Source: Lachnospiraceae bacterium (GTDB lineage: Bacteria > Bacillota > Clostridia > Lachnospirales > Lachnospiraceae). From it: a stretch of DNA of 59,513 bases. Positions within the stretch are counted from its first letter, which is position 1. Every line of letters starts with the position of its first letter. The stretch spans positions 1 to 59,513 of the forward strand of contig JAFRZM010000005.1 of NCBI GenBank assembly GCA_017442585.1, written 5' to 3'. The notes beneath the pieces are model-generated. The model was not told the origin of the DNA, searched no databases, and was given only the letters and a program-made list of their open reading frames with translations. Of the stretch, positions 1 to 10,200 are shown piece after piece. Made by a program: the position numbers and the translations under genes.

Positions 1-204
1 GTGCAAATTCACAGGGGACTTAAATGTTAGTCGTAAATGAAAGAGTGCAGAGCATATATTCGTAAGCTCCCCATTTGGGAATCGTCAGACAAGATATGCC
101 TGGCCTCTTTTGGCGGAGAGCTTGGCGTAGGCGTATTCCTCGGGGAGCGATGGATATATGCTCCGCACATTCTCTGTTTGCTGATTAATTCACACGTTTA
201 TTTG
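1..204. other. Upstream stretch with no recognised gene
   Basis: Nothing here resembles a known protein or RNA. A short open frame crosses it (37-243) but has no ribosome site, begins with cysteine- and tryptophan-bearing sequence of no recognisable family, and runs into the promoter of the next operon, so it is not called. A small inverted repeat (GGAGC near 140 with GCTCC near 160) is visible. The window may begin inside a decayed or non-coding region. Confidence 0.4.
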
Positions 205-233
205 TTGCAAATAAATATTGACGATAGTATAAT
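205..233 (+). promoter_or_regulatory. Promoter of the Phd/RelE-type toxin-antitoxin operon
   Basis: TTGCAA (205-210) and TATAAT (228-233) are separated by 17 bases, a good vegetative sigma promoter. It lies directly upstream of the antitoxin ribosome site AAGGAGG at 242-248. Confidence 0.6.
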
Positions 234-256
234 ATCCGTATAAGGAGGTGTTAAAT

Positions 257-511
257 ATGCCGAATATTAAGCCAATATCAGATTTGAGAAATTATACAGA
301 AGTATTAAAAGCTGTTGATGATGATAGTAGAGTATACTTGACACGTAATGGTCATGGGGAATATGGAATTCTGACAATGGATGAAATAGACGAGCTAGAT
401 AAATATAAGGCAGCATATATCTTGCTGAATAGATTGCAGAAAGCGGAAGAACGCGCTGATAAGGAAGGATGGATTGATTCGGAGGAATTAGAGCGCGAAT
501 TGGGGGTATAA
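257..511 (+). CDS. Phd/YefM-family type II antitoxin
   Basis: This 84-residue acidic protein has the plan of Phd/YefM antitoxins. The N-terminus reads as a DNA-binding, dimerising half with 'PISDLRNYTEVLKAV' and 'RVYLTRNGHGEYGILTMDEIDEL'. The charged C-terminal half (lysine/glutamate-rich helix ending ELERELGV) would wrap the toxin. I chose ATG at 257, 8 bases after AAGGAGG, over an in-frame GTG at 248 that overlaps the ribosome site. The toxin gene begins 6 bases after its stop, so the two are co-transcribed. Antitoxins of this family normally repress their own promoter. The identification is by pattern only. Confidence 0.82.
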   Translation: MPNIKPISDLRNYTEVLKAVDDDSRVYLTRNGHGEYGILTMDEIDELDKYKAAYILLNRLQKAEERADKEGWIDSEELERELGV

Positions 512-517
512 GTAGAC

Positions 518-868
518 TTGAAGTATATAATTAAATATTCGCCTGATGCAAAAGAGAAACTTATTGCTGTTAATAAACAAATAACGGATATAGCGGGAAA
601 TGTGGTTGCCAATAAAAAGGTATCGACAATAGTTGAAACTATAAATGGACTAAAAATAAATCCGCAAAAAGGGCAATCAGTGGCTGTTTTGTTGAATATT
701 ATAACTCCATATAGATTTTTACACGTAGAACATAACTATATTTTTTATAAAATAAATGATAATGTTATAGAGATAGTTGATATTTATAACGAACGCGAAG
801 ATTTTATGTGGAAATTATTTGGCATTAAGCTTCGAACTGAAGAAAGCAAGGATTATTGGGGCGAATAA
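518..868 (+). CDS. RelE/ParE-superfamily toxin
   Basis: The product is a 116-residue basic protein with the RelE/ParE fold signature. An N-terminal strand 'KYIIKYSPDAKEKL' precedes two helices, and the C-terminal sheet contains 'PYRFLHVEHNYIFYKI' and 'VIEIVDIYNEREDF', matching the family pattern of YR-x-L followed by a YxV/IFY strand and an arginine/glutamate-bearing loop. The start is TTG at 518, 11 bases after a GGGGG run inside the antitoxin's last codons; no better start exists. Members either cut mRNA on the ribosome or poison gyrase. The sequence alone does not tell which. It pairs with the antitoxin just upstream. Confidence 0.78.
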   Translation: MKYIIKYSPDAKEKLIAVNKQITDIAGNVVANKKVSTIVETINGLKINPQKGQSVAVLLNIITPYRFLHVEHNYIFYKINDNVIEIVDIYNEREDFMWKLFGIKLRTEESKDYWGE

Positions 869-911
869 TAAATGCGATAATTATGATTAGGTAATGTAGG
901 GAGGCGGAGAC

Positions 912-1712
912 ATGAAGATAGGAATTATCGGAATAGGACATCTTGGAAGATCGTTTGCAAAAGGACTCATAAAGAGTGGATTTAACGCGAGCGATATTAT
1001 TGCCAATGCGAGAACATTAGAGACTTTTTCCAAGGTAAAAGAACTTTTTCCGGGAGTTATTACAACTACCGATAAAGCAGAACTTATTGAGAAATCGGAT
1101 ATCATTGTTATAGCCGTAAAGCCTAAGGATGCAGTAGCAGCCCTTTCGGGTATAGCTGATCTTGATTTTGCCGGTAAGACAATTATAACCTTCATGGCAG
1201 GCATAACCTTAAAAGATATGCGTAAGATGCTTCATGATGATGCCGGAACTTTAAAGATAGTTCGCGTAATGCCTAACGTAGCAATATCACTTTGCAACGG
1301 TATAACCGGCATAAGTTATGATAAAGATGAAAAAGATATAGAAGAGGTAATCACGTTGTTTAGGCGCCTTGGTATGGTAATAAGCCTTCCGGAGGAAGAA
1401 CTTGATACCGTTACCGTGTGCGCAGGCTCAGGCCCTGCATTTGCAGCGTACCTTATGCGAGAGTATAAGAACGCCTGCAATAAGATGTTTAAAGACGAGA
1501 AAATAAGCGAAGAAGTGGCTATCCGCGTATTTGAGAGCACATTGCAACTAATGAAAGAGGACAAAGATAACTTCAATGACGTTATCACTAAAGTTGCAAC
1601 AAAAGGCGGCTCTACCGAAAAGGGAATCGAGAAATACGAAGAGACAGACTTTACAGGAATAATCTACGGCGGAATAGAAGCTTCGTATGAAAGGATAAGT
1701 AAGCTTAAGTAA
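912..1712 (+). CDS. proC: Pyrroline-5-carboxylate reductase
   Basis: This 266-residue enzyme of usual family length reduces 1-pyrroline-5-carboxylate to L-proline with NAD(P)H, the last step of proline synthesis, in the cytosol. The N-terminal Rossmann motif GIGHLG lies at residues 6-11. A 'RVMPNVA' segment follows near residue 120, and the C-terminal dimerisation signature is represented by 'AGSGPAFAAYL' and 'KGGSTEKGI'. A ribosome site GGGAGGCGGAG precedes the ATG. Its stop overlaps the start of the next gene by one base (TAATG), so the two genes are translationally coupled although metabolically unrelated. Confidence 0.9.
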   Translation: MKIGIIGIGHLGRSFAKGLIKSGFNASDIIANARTLETFSKVKELFPGVITTTDKAELIEKSDIIVIAVKPKDAVAALSGIADLDFAGKTIITFMAGITLKDMRKMLHDDAGTLKIVRVMPNVAISLCNGITGISYDKDEKDIEEVITLFRRLGMVISLPEEELDTVTVCAGSGPAFAAYLMREYKNACNKMFKDEKISEEVAIRVFESTLQLMKEDKDNFNDVITKVATKGGSTEKGIEKYEETDFTGIIYGGIEASYERISKLK

Positions 1713-2476
1713 TGTTAAATCAGTTTTCAAGAACTCAGCTTCTTTTAGGCGAAGAGGCAATGGTTAAATTAAAGAATTCTCGCGTTGCTGTATTCGGTAT
1801 CGGAGGAGTCGGAGGGTATGTCTGTGAAGCATTGGTAAGATCCGGAGTCGGTAAATTCGACCTTATAGATGATGATAAGGTATGCCTTACAAATCTTAAC
1901 AGGCAGATAATTGCAACAAGAAGTACAGTCGGAAAATATAAGACAGAGGTTATGAAGGAGCGAATGCTTGATATTAACCCCGATGTCGAAGTAAATGTAC
2001 ATCAGTGCTTTTTCCTGCCTGAAAATGTGGATGAATTTCCTTTTTCGGAGTATGATTATGTGGTAGATGCCGTAGATACGGTAACTGCAAAAATCGAACT
2101 CGTTATGAAATGTAAAGAGAAAAACGTTCCGATAATAAGTTCTATGGGCGCAGGCAATAAACTTGATGCATCAGCATTTAAAGTCGCGGATATCTATAAA
2201 ACCACGATGTGCCCACTTGCAAAGGTTATGCGACATGAATTAAAAAAGCGCAGAGTAAAGAAGCTTAAAGTAGTATATTCCGAGGAAAAGCCTATACGCC
2301 CGTTAGAAGATATGTCTATAAGCTGCAGAACACATTGCATATGTCCACCGGGTGCGGCGCATAAGTGTACGGAAAGACGTGACATTCCGGGAAGCGTGGC
2401 ATTTGTGCCGTCTGTTGCAGGCCTTATAATAGCGGGAGAGGTCGTAAAAGACCTCATATCCTATAAACCAAGATAG
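1712..2476 (+). CDS. tcdA: tRNA threonylcarbamoyladenosine dehydratase (TcdA/CsdL family)
   Basis: This is an E1-like (ThiF/MoeB/TcdA) adenylating enzyme of 254 residues. TcdA converts t6A37 of ANN-decoding tRNAs to the cyclic ct6A form with ATP. The nucleotide-binding glycine loop GIGGVGG is at residues 29-35, followed by 'DDDKVCLTNLNRQ', the family's Asp-Asn-Arg-Gln signature. 'GAGNKLD' follows, and the CsdL-type tail 'GSVAFVPSVAGLIIAGEVV' is present. The cysteine pattern in 'SISCRTHCICPPGAAHKC' is typical of clostridial members. The start codon overlaps the proC stop, and a strong terminator follows at 2491-2523. Confidence 0.88.
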   Translation: MLNQFSRTQLLLGEEAMVKLKNSRVAVFGIGGVGGYVCEALVRSGVGKFDLIDDDKVCLTNLNRQIIATRSTVGKYKTEVMKERMLDINPDVEVNVHQCFFLPENVDEFPFSEYDYVVDAVDTVTAKIELVMKCKEKNVPIISSMGAGNKLDASAFKVADIYKTTMCPLAKVMRHELKKRRVKKLKVVYSEEKPIRPLEDMSISCRTHCICPPGAAHKCTERRDIPGSVAFVPSVAGLIIAGEVVKDLISYKPR

Positions 2477-2490
2477 TGTAAAAAAGATTA

Positions 2491-2523
2491 AAGCTCTGAG
2501 GTAAAATTACCTTAGAGCTTTTT
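2491..2523 (+). terminator. Rho-independent terminator after tcdA
   Basis: AAGCTCTGAGGTAA (2491-2504) pairs with TTACCTTAGAGCTT (2507-2520), one G-T wobble included, and a run of T follows. It ends the proC-tcdA transcript. Confidence 0.85.
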
Positions 2524-2641
2524 GAATATTAATAAAAATCCTTTAATCATATCCATAAATATTTCAAACTTTTTCTTGCTAATAGACAATAGATATGGAA
2601 TAATTAAATTGTCAGATAAAATTACATACAGGAGGTATCTT

Positions 2642-3868
2642 ATGGAAAAGAAGAAACTGTCACTTGCAGCGCAGATATTCATCGCGCTGATCCTCGGTAT
2701 CATTGCGGGCCTTTTGTTTCAAAATTATGTTGATTTTGCAAAAGACTACATCAAACCTATCGGTACGATATTCCTTAACTTAATCAAGTTTATTGTATGC
2801 CCGATCGTACTTTTCTCAATTCTTTCAGGTATCGTATCAATGAGAGATATTAAGAAAGTCGGAATGATCGGCGGTGTTACCGTTGTGTATTATTTCTGCA
2901 CGACAGCAATCGCTATCATCATTGGTTTACTTGTAGCCAATATCTTTAAGGGTGTATTCCCGGCACTTTCAACATCAGGACTCGAATATGCGGCACCTGA
3001 AGGCTCAAAACCTATGGATGTACTCGTTAACGTATTTCCGTCAAACTTCCTTGCGCCGATAGTTAACGCCAACATGCTTCAGATTATCGTTATGGCAATA
3101 ATCATCGGTTTCGCTATAATCCTTATCGGCGATAAGGCGAAGGGCGCAATCGACGGAATTAATACACTTAACGACATATTCATGAAGTGTATGGAAATGA
3201 TCCTTAAGTTATCACCTGTTGGCGTATTCTGCTTACTTACACCTGTTATCGCAGAAAATGGACCTGACGTTATTGGATCTTTAGCAAAGGTTATCCTTTG
3301 TGCATATATTTGCTATTTGTTACATGCGATTATCGTTTACTCAATCGCAGTATTTACAATGGGCGGCATGACACCGCTTAAGTTCTTTAAGGGAATGCTT
3401 CCGGCTATCGTATTCGCATTCTCAAGTGCTTCTTCAGTAGGTACATTACCACTTAATATGGAGTGTTCAGAGAACCTTGGCGCATCAAACGAAGTTACAA
3501 GTTTCGTACTTCCGCTCGGTGCTACAATTAACATGGACGGAACAGCCATCTACCAGGGTGTATGCGCAATCTTTATCGCATCATGCTACGGTATTAACCT
3601 CACACTTCCGCAGATGATAACCATAGTTCTTACTGCAACACTTGCATCAGTAGGTACTGCGGGTGTTCCTGGAGCAGGTATCGTAATGCTTACAATGGTT
3701 CTTACATCAGTAGGTCTTCCAATCGAAGGTATCGCACTTGTTGCAGGTGTTGACAGAATCTTTGATATGGGTAGAACAACACTTAACATTACAGGCGACG
3801 CATCCTGTGCAATTATCGTATCCAATATAATGAGAAAGCGCGAAGCTAAGAAGGTTAAAGCTGAATAA
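2642..3868 (+). CDS. Dicarboxylate/amino acid:cation symporter (DAACS family)
   Basis: This 408-residue integral membrane protein belongs to the glutamate/aspartate/C4-dicarboxylate symporter family (GltP, DctA and SstT relatives) and imports acidic or small neutral amino acids or dicarboxylates with Na+ or H+. The first helix begins near residue 8. Family signatures include the serine-rich re-entrant loop 'FAFSSASSVGTLPL', 'GATINMDGTAIYQG' and 'GVPGAGIVMLTMVL', with 'FDMGRTTLNITGDA' near the C-terminus. I chose ATG at 2642 because AGGAGG lies 6 bases upstream; a longer reading to 2522 only adds residues translated from the promoter region. Substrate cannot be fixed from sequence. It is a single-gene unit between two terminators. 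Confidence 0.9.
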   Translation: MEKKKLSLAAQIFIALILGIIAGLLFQNYVDFAKDYIKPIGTIFLNLIKFIVCPIVLFSILSGIVSMRDIKKVGMIGGVTVVYYFCTTAIAIIIGLLVANIFKGVFPALSTSGLEYAAPEGSKPMDVLVNVFPSNFLAPIVNANMLQIIVMAIIIGFAIILIGDKAKGAIDGINTLNDIFMKCMEMILKLSPVGVFCLLTPVIAENGPDVIGSLAKVILCAYICYLLHAIIVYSIAVFTMGGMTPLKFFKGMLPAIVFAFSSASSVGTLPLNMECSENLGASNEVTSFVLPLGATINMDGTAIYQGVCAIFIASCYGINLTLPQMITIVLTATLASVGTAGVPGAGIVMLTMVLTSVGLPIEGIALVAGVDRIFDMGRTTLNITGDASCAIIVSNIMRKREAKKVKAE

Positions 3869-3902
3869 GAATTATTAGGAAAAAGTATAAATTATTATAA
3901 AC

Positions 3903-3930
3903 AAAAGGAGTGGGAAACCATTCCTTTTTG
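3903..3930 (+). terminator. Terminator after the symporter gene
   Basis: AAAAGGAGTGG (3903-3913), a GAAA tetraloop, then CCATTCCTTTT (3918-3928) with one wobble pair; the T-rich right arm supplies the T tract. Confidence 0.75.
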
Positions 3931-4012
3931 TGTTACAATAAAGCATATATCTTTTATCGTGGATTAGTAGGCGATATTAGATAAGAATCGATGAAAGAGA
4001 AGAAGAGTTAAA

Positions 4013-7000
4013 ATGAAAAAGATATCAATTGCCAAAATGCCTGCATCGATTATAATCCTTGATTATAAACACTCGTTTATGATTATGGATGCAAGCGAGC
4101 GCTTCCTTGACGAAGCGGGACTTCTTATGGACAGGAACTGCGAGTTTAATAAGGAGAATTCTTTATCGTTTTTGGATTTATTGCATCATGATGATGTGCG
4201 TAAATTCATAGATCTTTTTAAAGATATCGAGAAAGGTGGCATTGAGAATATAGATAATGTTGTCGTAGAAGCACGTGTCCGTGATAAGTCGCGTGAATTT
4301 GTCTGGACGAGTATAGTTTTTTCCTCGATGGATGACAATACTTACGACAATTGCATAATGGCAAGTCTCCATAACGTAGATACAAAGAAGCGCCTTGAGG
4401 AAGATTTAAAAATTCAGCTTGCGCGCTTTGACCTCATTAAAGACGTTTCGAATGAATTCATATTCGAATATGACCCAAAGAATAAAAAGTATATTATTCC
4501 GATAGAGATGCAGCTTCGTCGAGGCATCTCTAAAGGTGATGAGTATGAAGGTATAGATGTAGCTGATTTCAAGGACATGATTTCTCCGAATCATTGGAAT
4601 ATGTTTAAGGATTATATCATGTCGAACGCGAAGATAGATGACGTCGGAGTTATAGAGTATGAGCTTAACACATCTCATATAGGTAAAACCGCTCATTACA
4701 AGTGGTATCGTTGCTTTTACAAGAGAATACTCGATGATTCGGGGAAATTGGTGCGTGCAATATGCCGTAACATCGATATTCAAAAAGACCGTGATAAGGA
4801 AACCGATCTTGAATATCAGATGAAACTTGACCCGATGACAGGCGTATATAATAAGGCTGCTTGCGAGAAAGAAGTAGAAGAGTTTATTAACGGTCATCCG
4901 GATGGAGAGCATGCGATAATCATGCTTGATATCGATGATTTTAAACGTATAAATGATTCGTTCGGTCATCTTTACGGTGATACGGTTATTAAGACTGTAG
5001 CAAATCATATAAAGGAACGCTTCAGAAGTTCGGATATAATCGGTCGTGTCGGTGGCGATGAGTTTTTAATTCTTATGAAGGATACGACGCAGGAACTTGC
5101 GGAAAGCGTTGCAAAAGAAATCTGTAAGAATATCAGAACCATAGTAAGAACACAGTCAGGTGATTTTGTTATAAGTTGTTCTGTAGGTATCAGTATGTTC
5201 CCTAAGTCCGGCTTTGAGTATACCGAATTATTCAAAAAAGCCGAGATTGCGATGTATGTATCAAAGAAGAACGGCAAGGACAGAGTCGGTATATACGAAA
5301 AAGGTATTTATGTCAATTATGAGAATAAGTACGAGAGCATCAAATTATCGGAAGCGCTCCAAAGTGACGAAGAATTCGCCAATATGTGTACGGAGATGCT
5401 TCTTAAGAGCCGTAACATCAATGCATCGCTTAATCTTATTTTACAGTATATAGGTAAAAGATTAAGCGCTGGGGGTGTAAGCGTCTTTAAAATTAATGCT
5501 GAGATGGATAAGGCAATAAGAACCCATGAGTGGACGGCAGAGCAGGGGATATTCCTTTTACCTAGCAGATCGTTCTTGAATTTTGATAACAGACCGCTAA
5601 TTGAAAAAGTATTTAACGGTGGCAGAGTTGTTATTGACGATATGCAGGAAACAAAAGAGATATCCGAATATGAGAAGAAACTTCTTATATCGGATAATGT
5701 TCATGCATGCGTATACTGTAAGTTTGAACAGGGACAGTCGTTAAAAGGATTTGTTTCGTTCCAGAACATGGATGAGGCGAGAGTATGGACTGATAAGGAA
5801 CTCGACCTTATGGAGTCTTATGCAAATCTTATAGGCGTATTCCTTGCACTGGCAGAAATAGAAACCGGTAATATCGGCGAAGGAGAAGAGAATTCTCCGG
5901 TAGATCGTTTAACCGGAATGATAACGGATGAAACATTCGTTAAGGCTGTAAATGATTACAGAACCATTCATCCGGATGAGAAGCGCTTGTTCGTTGTAAG
6001 TGGTGATATAGACGGTTTTGCTTACGTAAATGAGAACTTCGGTACGGAAGCAGGCAACGAACTTTTGAGAGAGATAGGACATATATTTAGGACAGAAGCC
6101 CAGAATGTTTTTATATGTCGTCAGTTCTCAGACTTTTTCTGCGGATTCTTTGCGGAATTTGAGAAGAAGCGTGTAATGAAGATACTTAAGAAGTATTCGG
6201 ATATTTTCATTGAGAGAACAAGAAAATATTTCCCGAATTCAGGTATTCGTATAGCGCTCGGTATGTATGAGTGGGAAGACGATGTGCCGATAACGGTTGC
6301 AATGGAAAATGCTTCCATGGCAAGAAAACACGCAAAGGAACTTGGAAGCTCCACTATCGTAGAATATAATAACGATATGCGTGAACAGAAAAAGAGAGAC
6401 CGTATTATTACCTCTACATTTTATAAGGATCTTGAGAACGGTAACATCTTATTATACATGCAGCCTAAGTTTAATCTTAGAAGCAAGAAGATAATAGGCG
6501 CGGAAAGCCTTGCTCGATGGAGAAATGAGATAGGCGATCCGACACCGCCTGTACGTTTTATTGATTCGCTTGAAAGAAACGGATACATAACGGATCTTGA
6601 TTTCTATATACTCGAAGAGACGTTAAAGCATATGGCAGAGTGGAAAGATAAGGGATATAAGCTTATTCCTGTATCGGTTAACTTCTCGAGAAGACATTTT
6701 ACCATGGGCGGTATATATGAAAGAGTCGTTGCCTTAACGGATAAATATAAGATACCGCACGATATGATAGAGATAGAACTTACGGAAAGCTTATTTACCG
6801 ACAGAATGGATAGAGTCCGCCAGGAACTTGATCTATTGCATATTGCAGGCTTTAAGGTTGATATAGATGACTTTGGAACTGGTTTTTCCTCACTTGGTAT
6901 GCTTATGGATATGGCAGCAGATGTGGTTAAAATCGATAAGAGCTTCCTTAAGTTTGATACGGGAACGTTTGAAGACCATAAGGAATTTATGAAACTTTTA

Positions 7001-7174
7001 TGTAAGATGCTTAAGATATCGGGCAACAGGGTTATATGCGAAGGCGTTGAAACGGAAGAACATGCGGATTTCTTATCAAAATGCGGATTCGTATATGGTC
7101 AGGGATTCTTAATCGACCCTCCGATTCCGGCTATAATTTTCGAGCAGAAGTACATGGCGGGCGATAAGCAATAA
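4013..7174 (+). CDS. PAS-GGDEF-GAF-like-degenerate GGDEF-EAL c-di-GMP turnover protein
   Basis: This 1053-residue soluble signalling protein combines diguanylate cyclase and c-di-GMP phosphodiesterase modules. Two PAS-like domains fill about residues 1-260. A GGDEF domain follows with an intact GGDEF motif at 347-351 and the upstream 'DIDDFKRINDSFGH' signature. A GAF-like region spans about 440-620. A second GGDEF-fold domain (about 630-780) has SDFFC at 706-710 instead of GGDEF and is presumably inactive. The EAL domain starts near 800: E831 in 'GAESLARW', 'VNFSRRHF', 'IELTES', 'DDFGTGFSSL', 'KIDKSF', 'EGVETEEH' and 'YGQGF' keep the expected metal and catalytic residues. There is no membrane segment. 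It stands alone between a terminator and the nifJ promoter. Net activity (synthesis or breakdown) cannot be predicted. Confidence 0.88.
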   Translation: MKKISIAKMPASIIILDYKHSFMIMDASERFLDEAGLLMDRNCEFNKENSLSFLDLLHHDDVRKFIDLFKDIEKGGIENIDNVVVEARVRDKSREFVWTSIVFSSMDDNTYDNCIMASLHNVDTKKRLEEDLKIQLARFDLIKDVSNEFIFEYDPKNKKYIIPIEMQLRRGISKGDEYEGIDVADFKDMISPNHWNMFKDYIMSNAKIDDVGVIEYELNTSHIGKTAHYKWYRCFYKRILDDSGKLVRAICRNIDIQKDRDKETDLEYQMKLDPMTGVYNKAACEKEVEEFINGHPDGEHAIIMLDIDDFKRINDSFGHLYGDTVIKTVANHIKERFRSSDIIGRVGGDEFLILMKDTTQELAESVAKEICKNIRTIVRTQSGDFVISCSVGISMFPKSGFEYTELFKKAEIAMYVSKKNGKDRVGIYEKGIYVNYENKYESIKLSEALQSDEEFANMCTEMLLKSRNINASLNLILQYIGKRLSAGGVSVFKINAEMDKAIRTHEWTAEQGIFLLPSRSFLNFDNRPLIEKVFNGGRVVIDDMQETKEISEYEKKLLISDNVHACVYCKFEQGQSLKGFVSFQNMDEARVWTDKELDLMESYANLIGVFLALAEIETGNIGEGEENSPVDRLTGMITDETFVKAVNDYRTIHPDEKRLFVVSGDIDGFAYVNENFGTEAGNELLREIGHIFRTEAQNVFICRQFSDFFCGFFAEFEKKRVMKILKKYSDIFIERTRKYFPNSGIRIALGMYEWEDDVPITVAMENASMARKHAKELGSSTIVEYNNDMREQKKRDRIITSTFYKDLENGNILLYMQPKFNLRSKKIIGAESLARWRNEIGDPTPPVRFIDSLERNGYITDLDFYILEETLKHMAEWKDKGYKLIPVSVNFSRRHFTMGGIYERVVALTDKYKIPHDMIEIELTESLFTDRMDRVRQELDLLHIAGFKVDIDDFGTGFSSLGMLMDMAADVVKIDKSFLKFDTGTFEDHKEFMKLLCKMLKISGNRVICEGVETEEHADFLSKCGFVYGQGFLIDPPIPAIIFEQKYMAGDKQ

Positions 7175-7207
7175 TCTAATGTTTACAAACGTTTAAAGGA
7201 AAAAACC

Positions 7208-7236
7208 TTGAATTTTGGACATATTCTTGGTATAGT
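7208..7236 (+). promoter_or_regulatory. Promoter of nifJ
   Basis: TTGAAT (7208-7213) and TATAGT (7231-7236) are spaced by exactly 17 bases. The leader to the ATG at 7299 is about 55 bases and contains GGAGG before the start. Confidence 0.6.
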
Positions 7237-7298
7237 AGTTAATTAGGTATCAATAGGTTTTTGTGCCTTTTTATAGACAAAAGTAGGAGGATTAATTC

Positions 7299-10200
7299 AT
7301 GAAACGATCTATGAAAACTATGGATGGTAACCATGCAGCAGCACATGCGTCATATGCGTTTACTGATGTAGCGGCTATCTATCCTATCACTCCTTCATCT
7401 GTTATGGCTGAGGCTACAGATGAGTGGGCAACACAGGGAAGAAAGAATATTTTCGGACATACTGTTCAGGTTACAGAGATGCAGTCTGAGGCAGGTGCAG
7501 CAGGTACTGTACACGGTTCACTTGCAGCAGGTGCTTTAACAACAACATATACAGCATCTCAGGGTCTTTTACTTATGATCCCTAACCTTTACAAGGTAGC
7601 CGGCGAAGGACTTCCGGGCGTATTTAACGTATCTGCACGTGCACTTGCAAGCCATGCATTATCAATTTTCGGTGATCATTCCGACGTTTATGCATGCCGT
7701 CAGACAGGTTGCGCTATGCTTTGCGAATCTTCCGTACAGGAAGTTATGGATCTTACACCGGTAGCACACCTTACAGCTATCAAGGGCAGAATGCCGTTCA
7801 TTAACTTCTTCGATGGTTTCAGAACATCTCATGAAATTCAGAAGATTGAAACCTGGGATTATGAAGATCTTAAGGATATGGCTGATTTTGATGCAATCGA
7901 AGCATTTAGAAAAGATGCATTAAATCCAAATCATCCATGCCAGAGAGGTTCGGCTCAGAACCCTGATATCTTCTTCCAGGCAAGAGAAGCTTGCAACAGC
8001 AAGTATGAAGCTATACCGGCACTTGTTCAGGAATATATGGACAAGGTTAATGCAAAGATCGGTACAAACTATAAATTATTCAACTATGAAGGTGCTAAAG
8101 ACGCTAAGCACGTTATCGTTGCTATGGGTTCCGTATGCGATACAATTGATGAGACACTCGAGTACTTACTTGCTAAGGGTGAGAAGGTAGGTATCGTAAA
8201 GGTACGTCTTTACAGACCATTCTCTAAGGAAGCTTTAATCAATGCTATTCCTGATACAGTTGAAAAGATTACAGTTCTTGACAGAACAAAAGAGCCTGGT
8301 GCTTTAGGCGAGCCGCTTTACCTTGATGTAGTTGCAGCATTAAAGGGCAGCAAGTTCGACAAGACACCAATCTTCTCAGGTCGTTACGGTCTTGGTTCAA
8401 AGGATACAACACCTGGACAGATCATCGCTGTATACAACAATACAGAAAAGCCTGTATTTACAATCGGTATCACAGATGATGTAACAAACCTTTCTCTTGA
8501 AGTTAAAGAGAACCCTGTTACAACTCCTGAAGGAACAATTAACTGCAAGTTCTGGGGTCTTGGTGCTGACGGTACAGTAGGTGCTAACAAGAACTCAATT
8601 AAGATTATCGGTGATAATACAGACATGTATGCTCAGGCTTACTTTGATTATGACTCAAAGAAGTCCGGCGGTGTTACAATATCACACTTACGTTTTGGTA
8701 AGAAGCCAATCCGTTCAACATACCTTATTAACAAGGCTAACTTCGTAGCTTGCCACAATCCTGCATATGTACATAAGTACAATATGGTTCAGGACCTTGT
8801 TGACGGTGGTACATTCTTACTTAACTGCTCATGGGATATGGCAGGTCTTGAGGAGAATCTTCCGGGACAGGCAAAGCGTTACATCGCAGAGCACAACATT
8901 AAATTCTATACAATAGACGGTATCAAGATTGGTAAGGAAATCGGTCTTGGCGGAAGAATTAATACAGTATTACAGTCAGCATTCTTTAAGTTATCAGGCG
9001 TTATCGAAGAAGGTAAGGCTATCGAACTTATGAAGGCTGCTGCAAAGGCTACATACGGCAAGAAGGGTGACAACGTAGTTCAGATGAACTATGATGCTAT
9101 CGATCAGGGTGCACAGAAGATCGTTAAGATTGATGTACCTGCTTCTTGGAAGGATGCTAAGGATGAGTTCTTAGGCAAGAAGGCAGAGGGCTCTGACAAG
9201 GCTGTCATTGATTTCGTAAACAACATTCAGATCCCTGTAAGTGCTCAGGAAGGTAACAAGCTTCCTGTATCAGCATTCATGGATTATGTAGATGGAACAA
9301 CACCTTCAGGTACTGCTGCTTATGAGAAGCGTGGTATCGCAGTAGATGTTCCTGTATGGGATGCTACAAAGTGTATCCAGTGTAACAACTGTGCATATGT
9401 ATGTCCTCACGCAGCTATAAGACCTGTTGCTTTAACAGAAGCAGAAGCAGCTGCTGCTCCGGCAGATATGCCAATGAAGGATATGAATCTTATGCCTGGT
9501 TACAAGTTCTCAATGGTTATTTCAGCTTACGATTGCTCAGGATGTGGTTCTTGTGTAAACGTATGTCCTGATAAGGTACAGGCTATCACAATGCAGAACT
9601 TCGAAGAGAACGAGTCAGAGCAGAAGTACTTTGATTACGCAGTTACACTTCCTGAGAAGAAGGAAGTTATCGAGAAGTTTAAGGTTGATACAGTTAAGGG
9701 TTCGCAGTTCAAGCAGCCACTCCTTGAGTTCTCAGGCGCTTGCGCAGGATGCGGTGAAACACCTTATGCTAAGTTAATCACTCAGTTATTCGGTGACAGA
9801 ATGTACATTGCAAATGCTACAGGATGTTCATCAATCTGGGGTAACTCATCACCTTCAACACCATACACAAAGAACCTTGAGGGTCGTGGACCTGCTTGGT
9901 CAAACTCATTATTCGAGGATGCAGCTGAGTTCGGTTACGGTATGTTACTTGCTCAGAAGGCAATGCGTGACGGTTTAAGAGAAAAGATCGAGAATATCGT
10001 TGAAAACGGCAAGAATGAAGATGTTAAGGCTGCCGCTAAGGAATGGCTTGATACATTTAACCTTGGTTATGAAAACGGTATTGCAACAGATAAGCTCGTT
10101 GCTGCTATGGAAGCATGCGGATGCGACTGTGCTAAGGGCGTTCTTAAGGATAAGGATTTCTTAGCTAAGAAGTCACAGTGGATCTTCGGTGGTGACGGAT

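Noticed and set aside
37-243. Short open frame of 68 codons at the window start
   Set aside because: It has no ribosome site, no recognisable family, and overlaps the promoter of the toxin-antitoxin operon.
2522-2641. Extended N-terminus for the symporter
   Set aside because: It would translate the promoter and ribosome site; AGGAGG with ATG at 2642 gives the family-typical start.
4406-5008. Antisense open frame of 200 codons inside the GGDEF/EAL gene
   Set aside because: It lies opposite well-supported PAS and GGDEF coding sequence and its translation shows no domain.
8005-8190. Alternative-frame open readings within nifJ (also 9793-9978 and 10504-10842)
   Set aside because: They overlap a continuous, fully motif-supported PFOR frame and have no independent signals.
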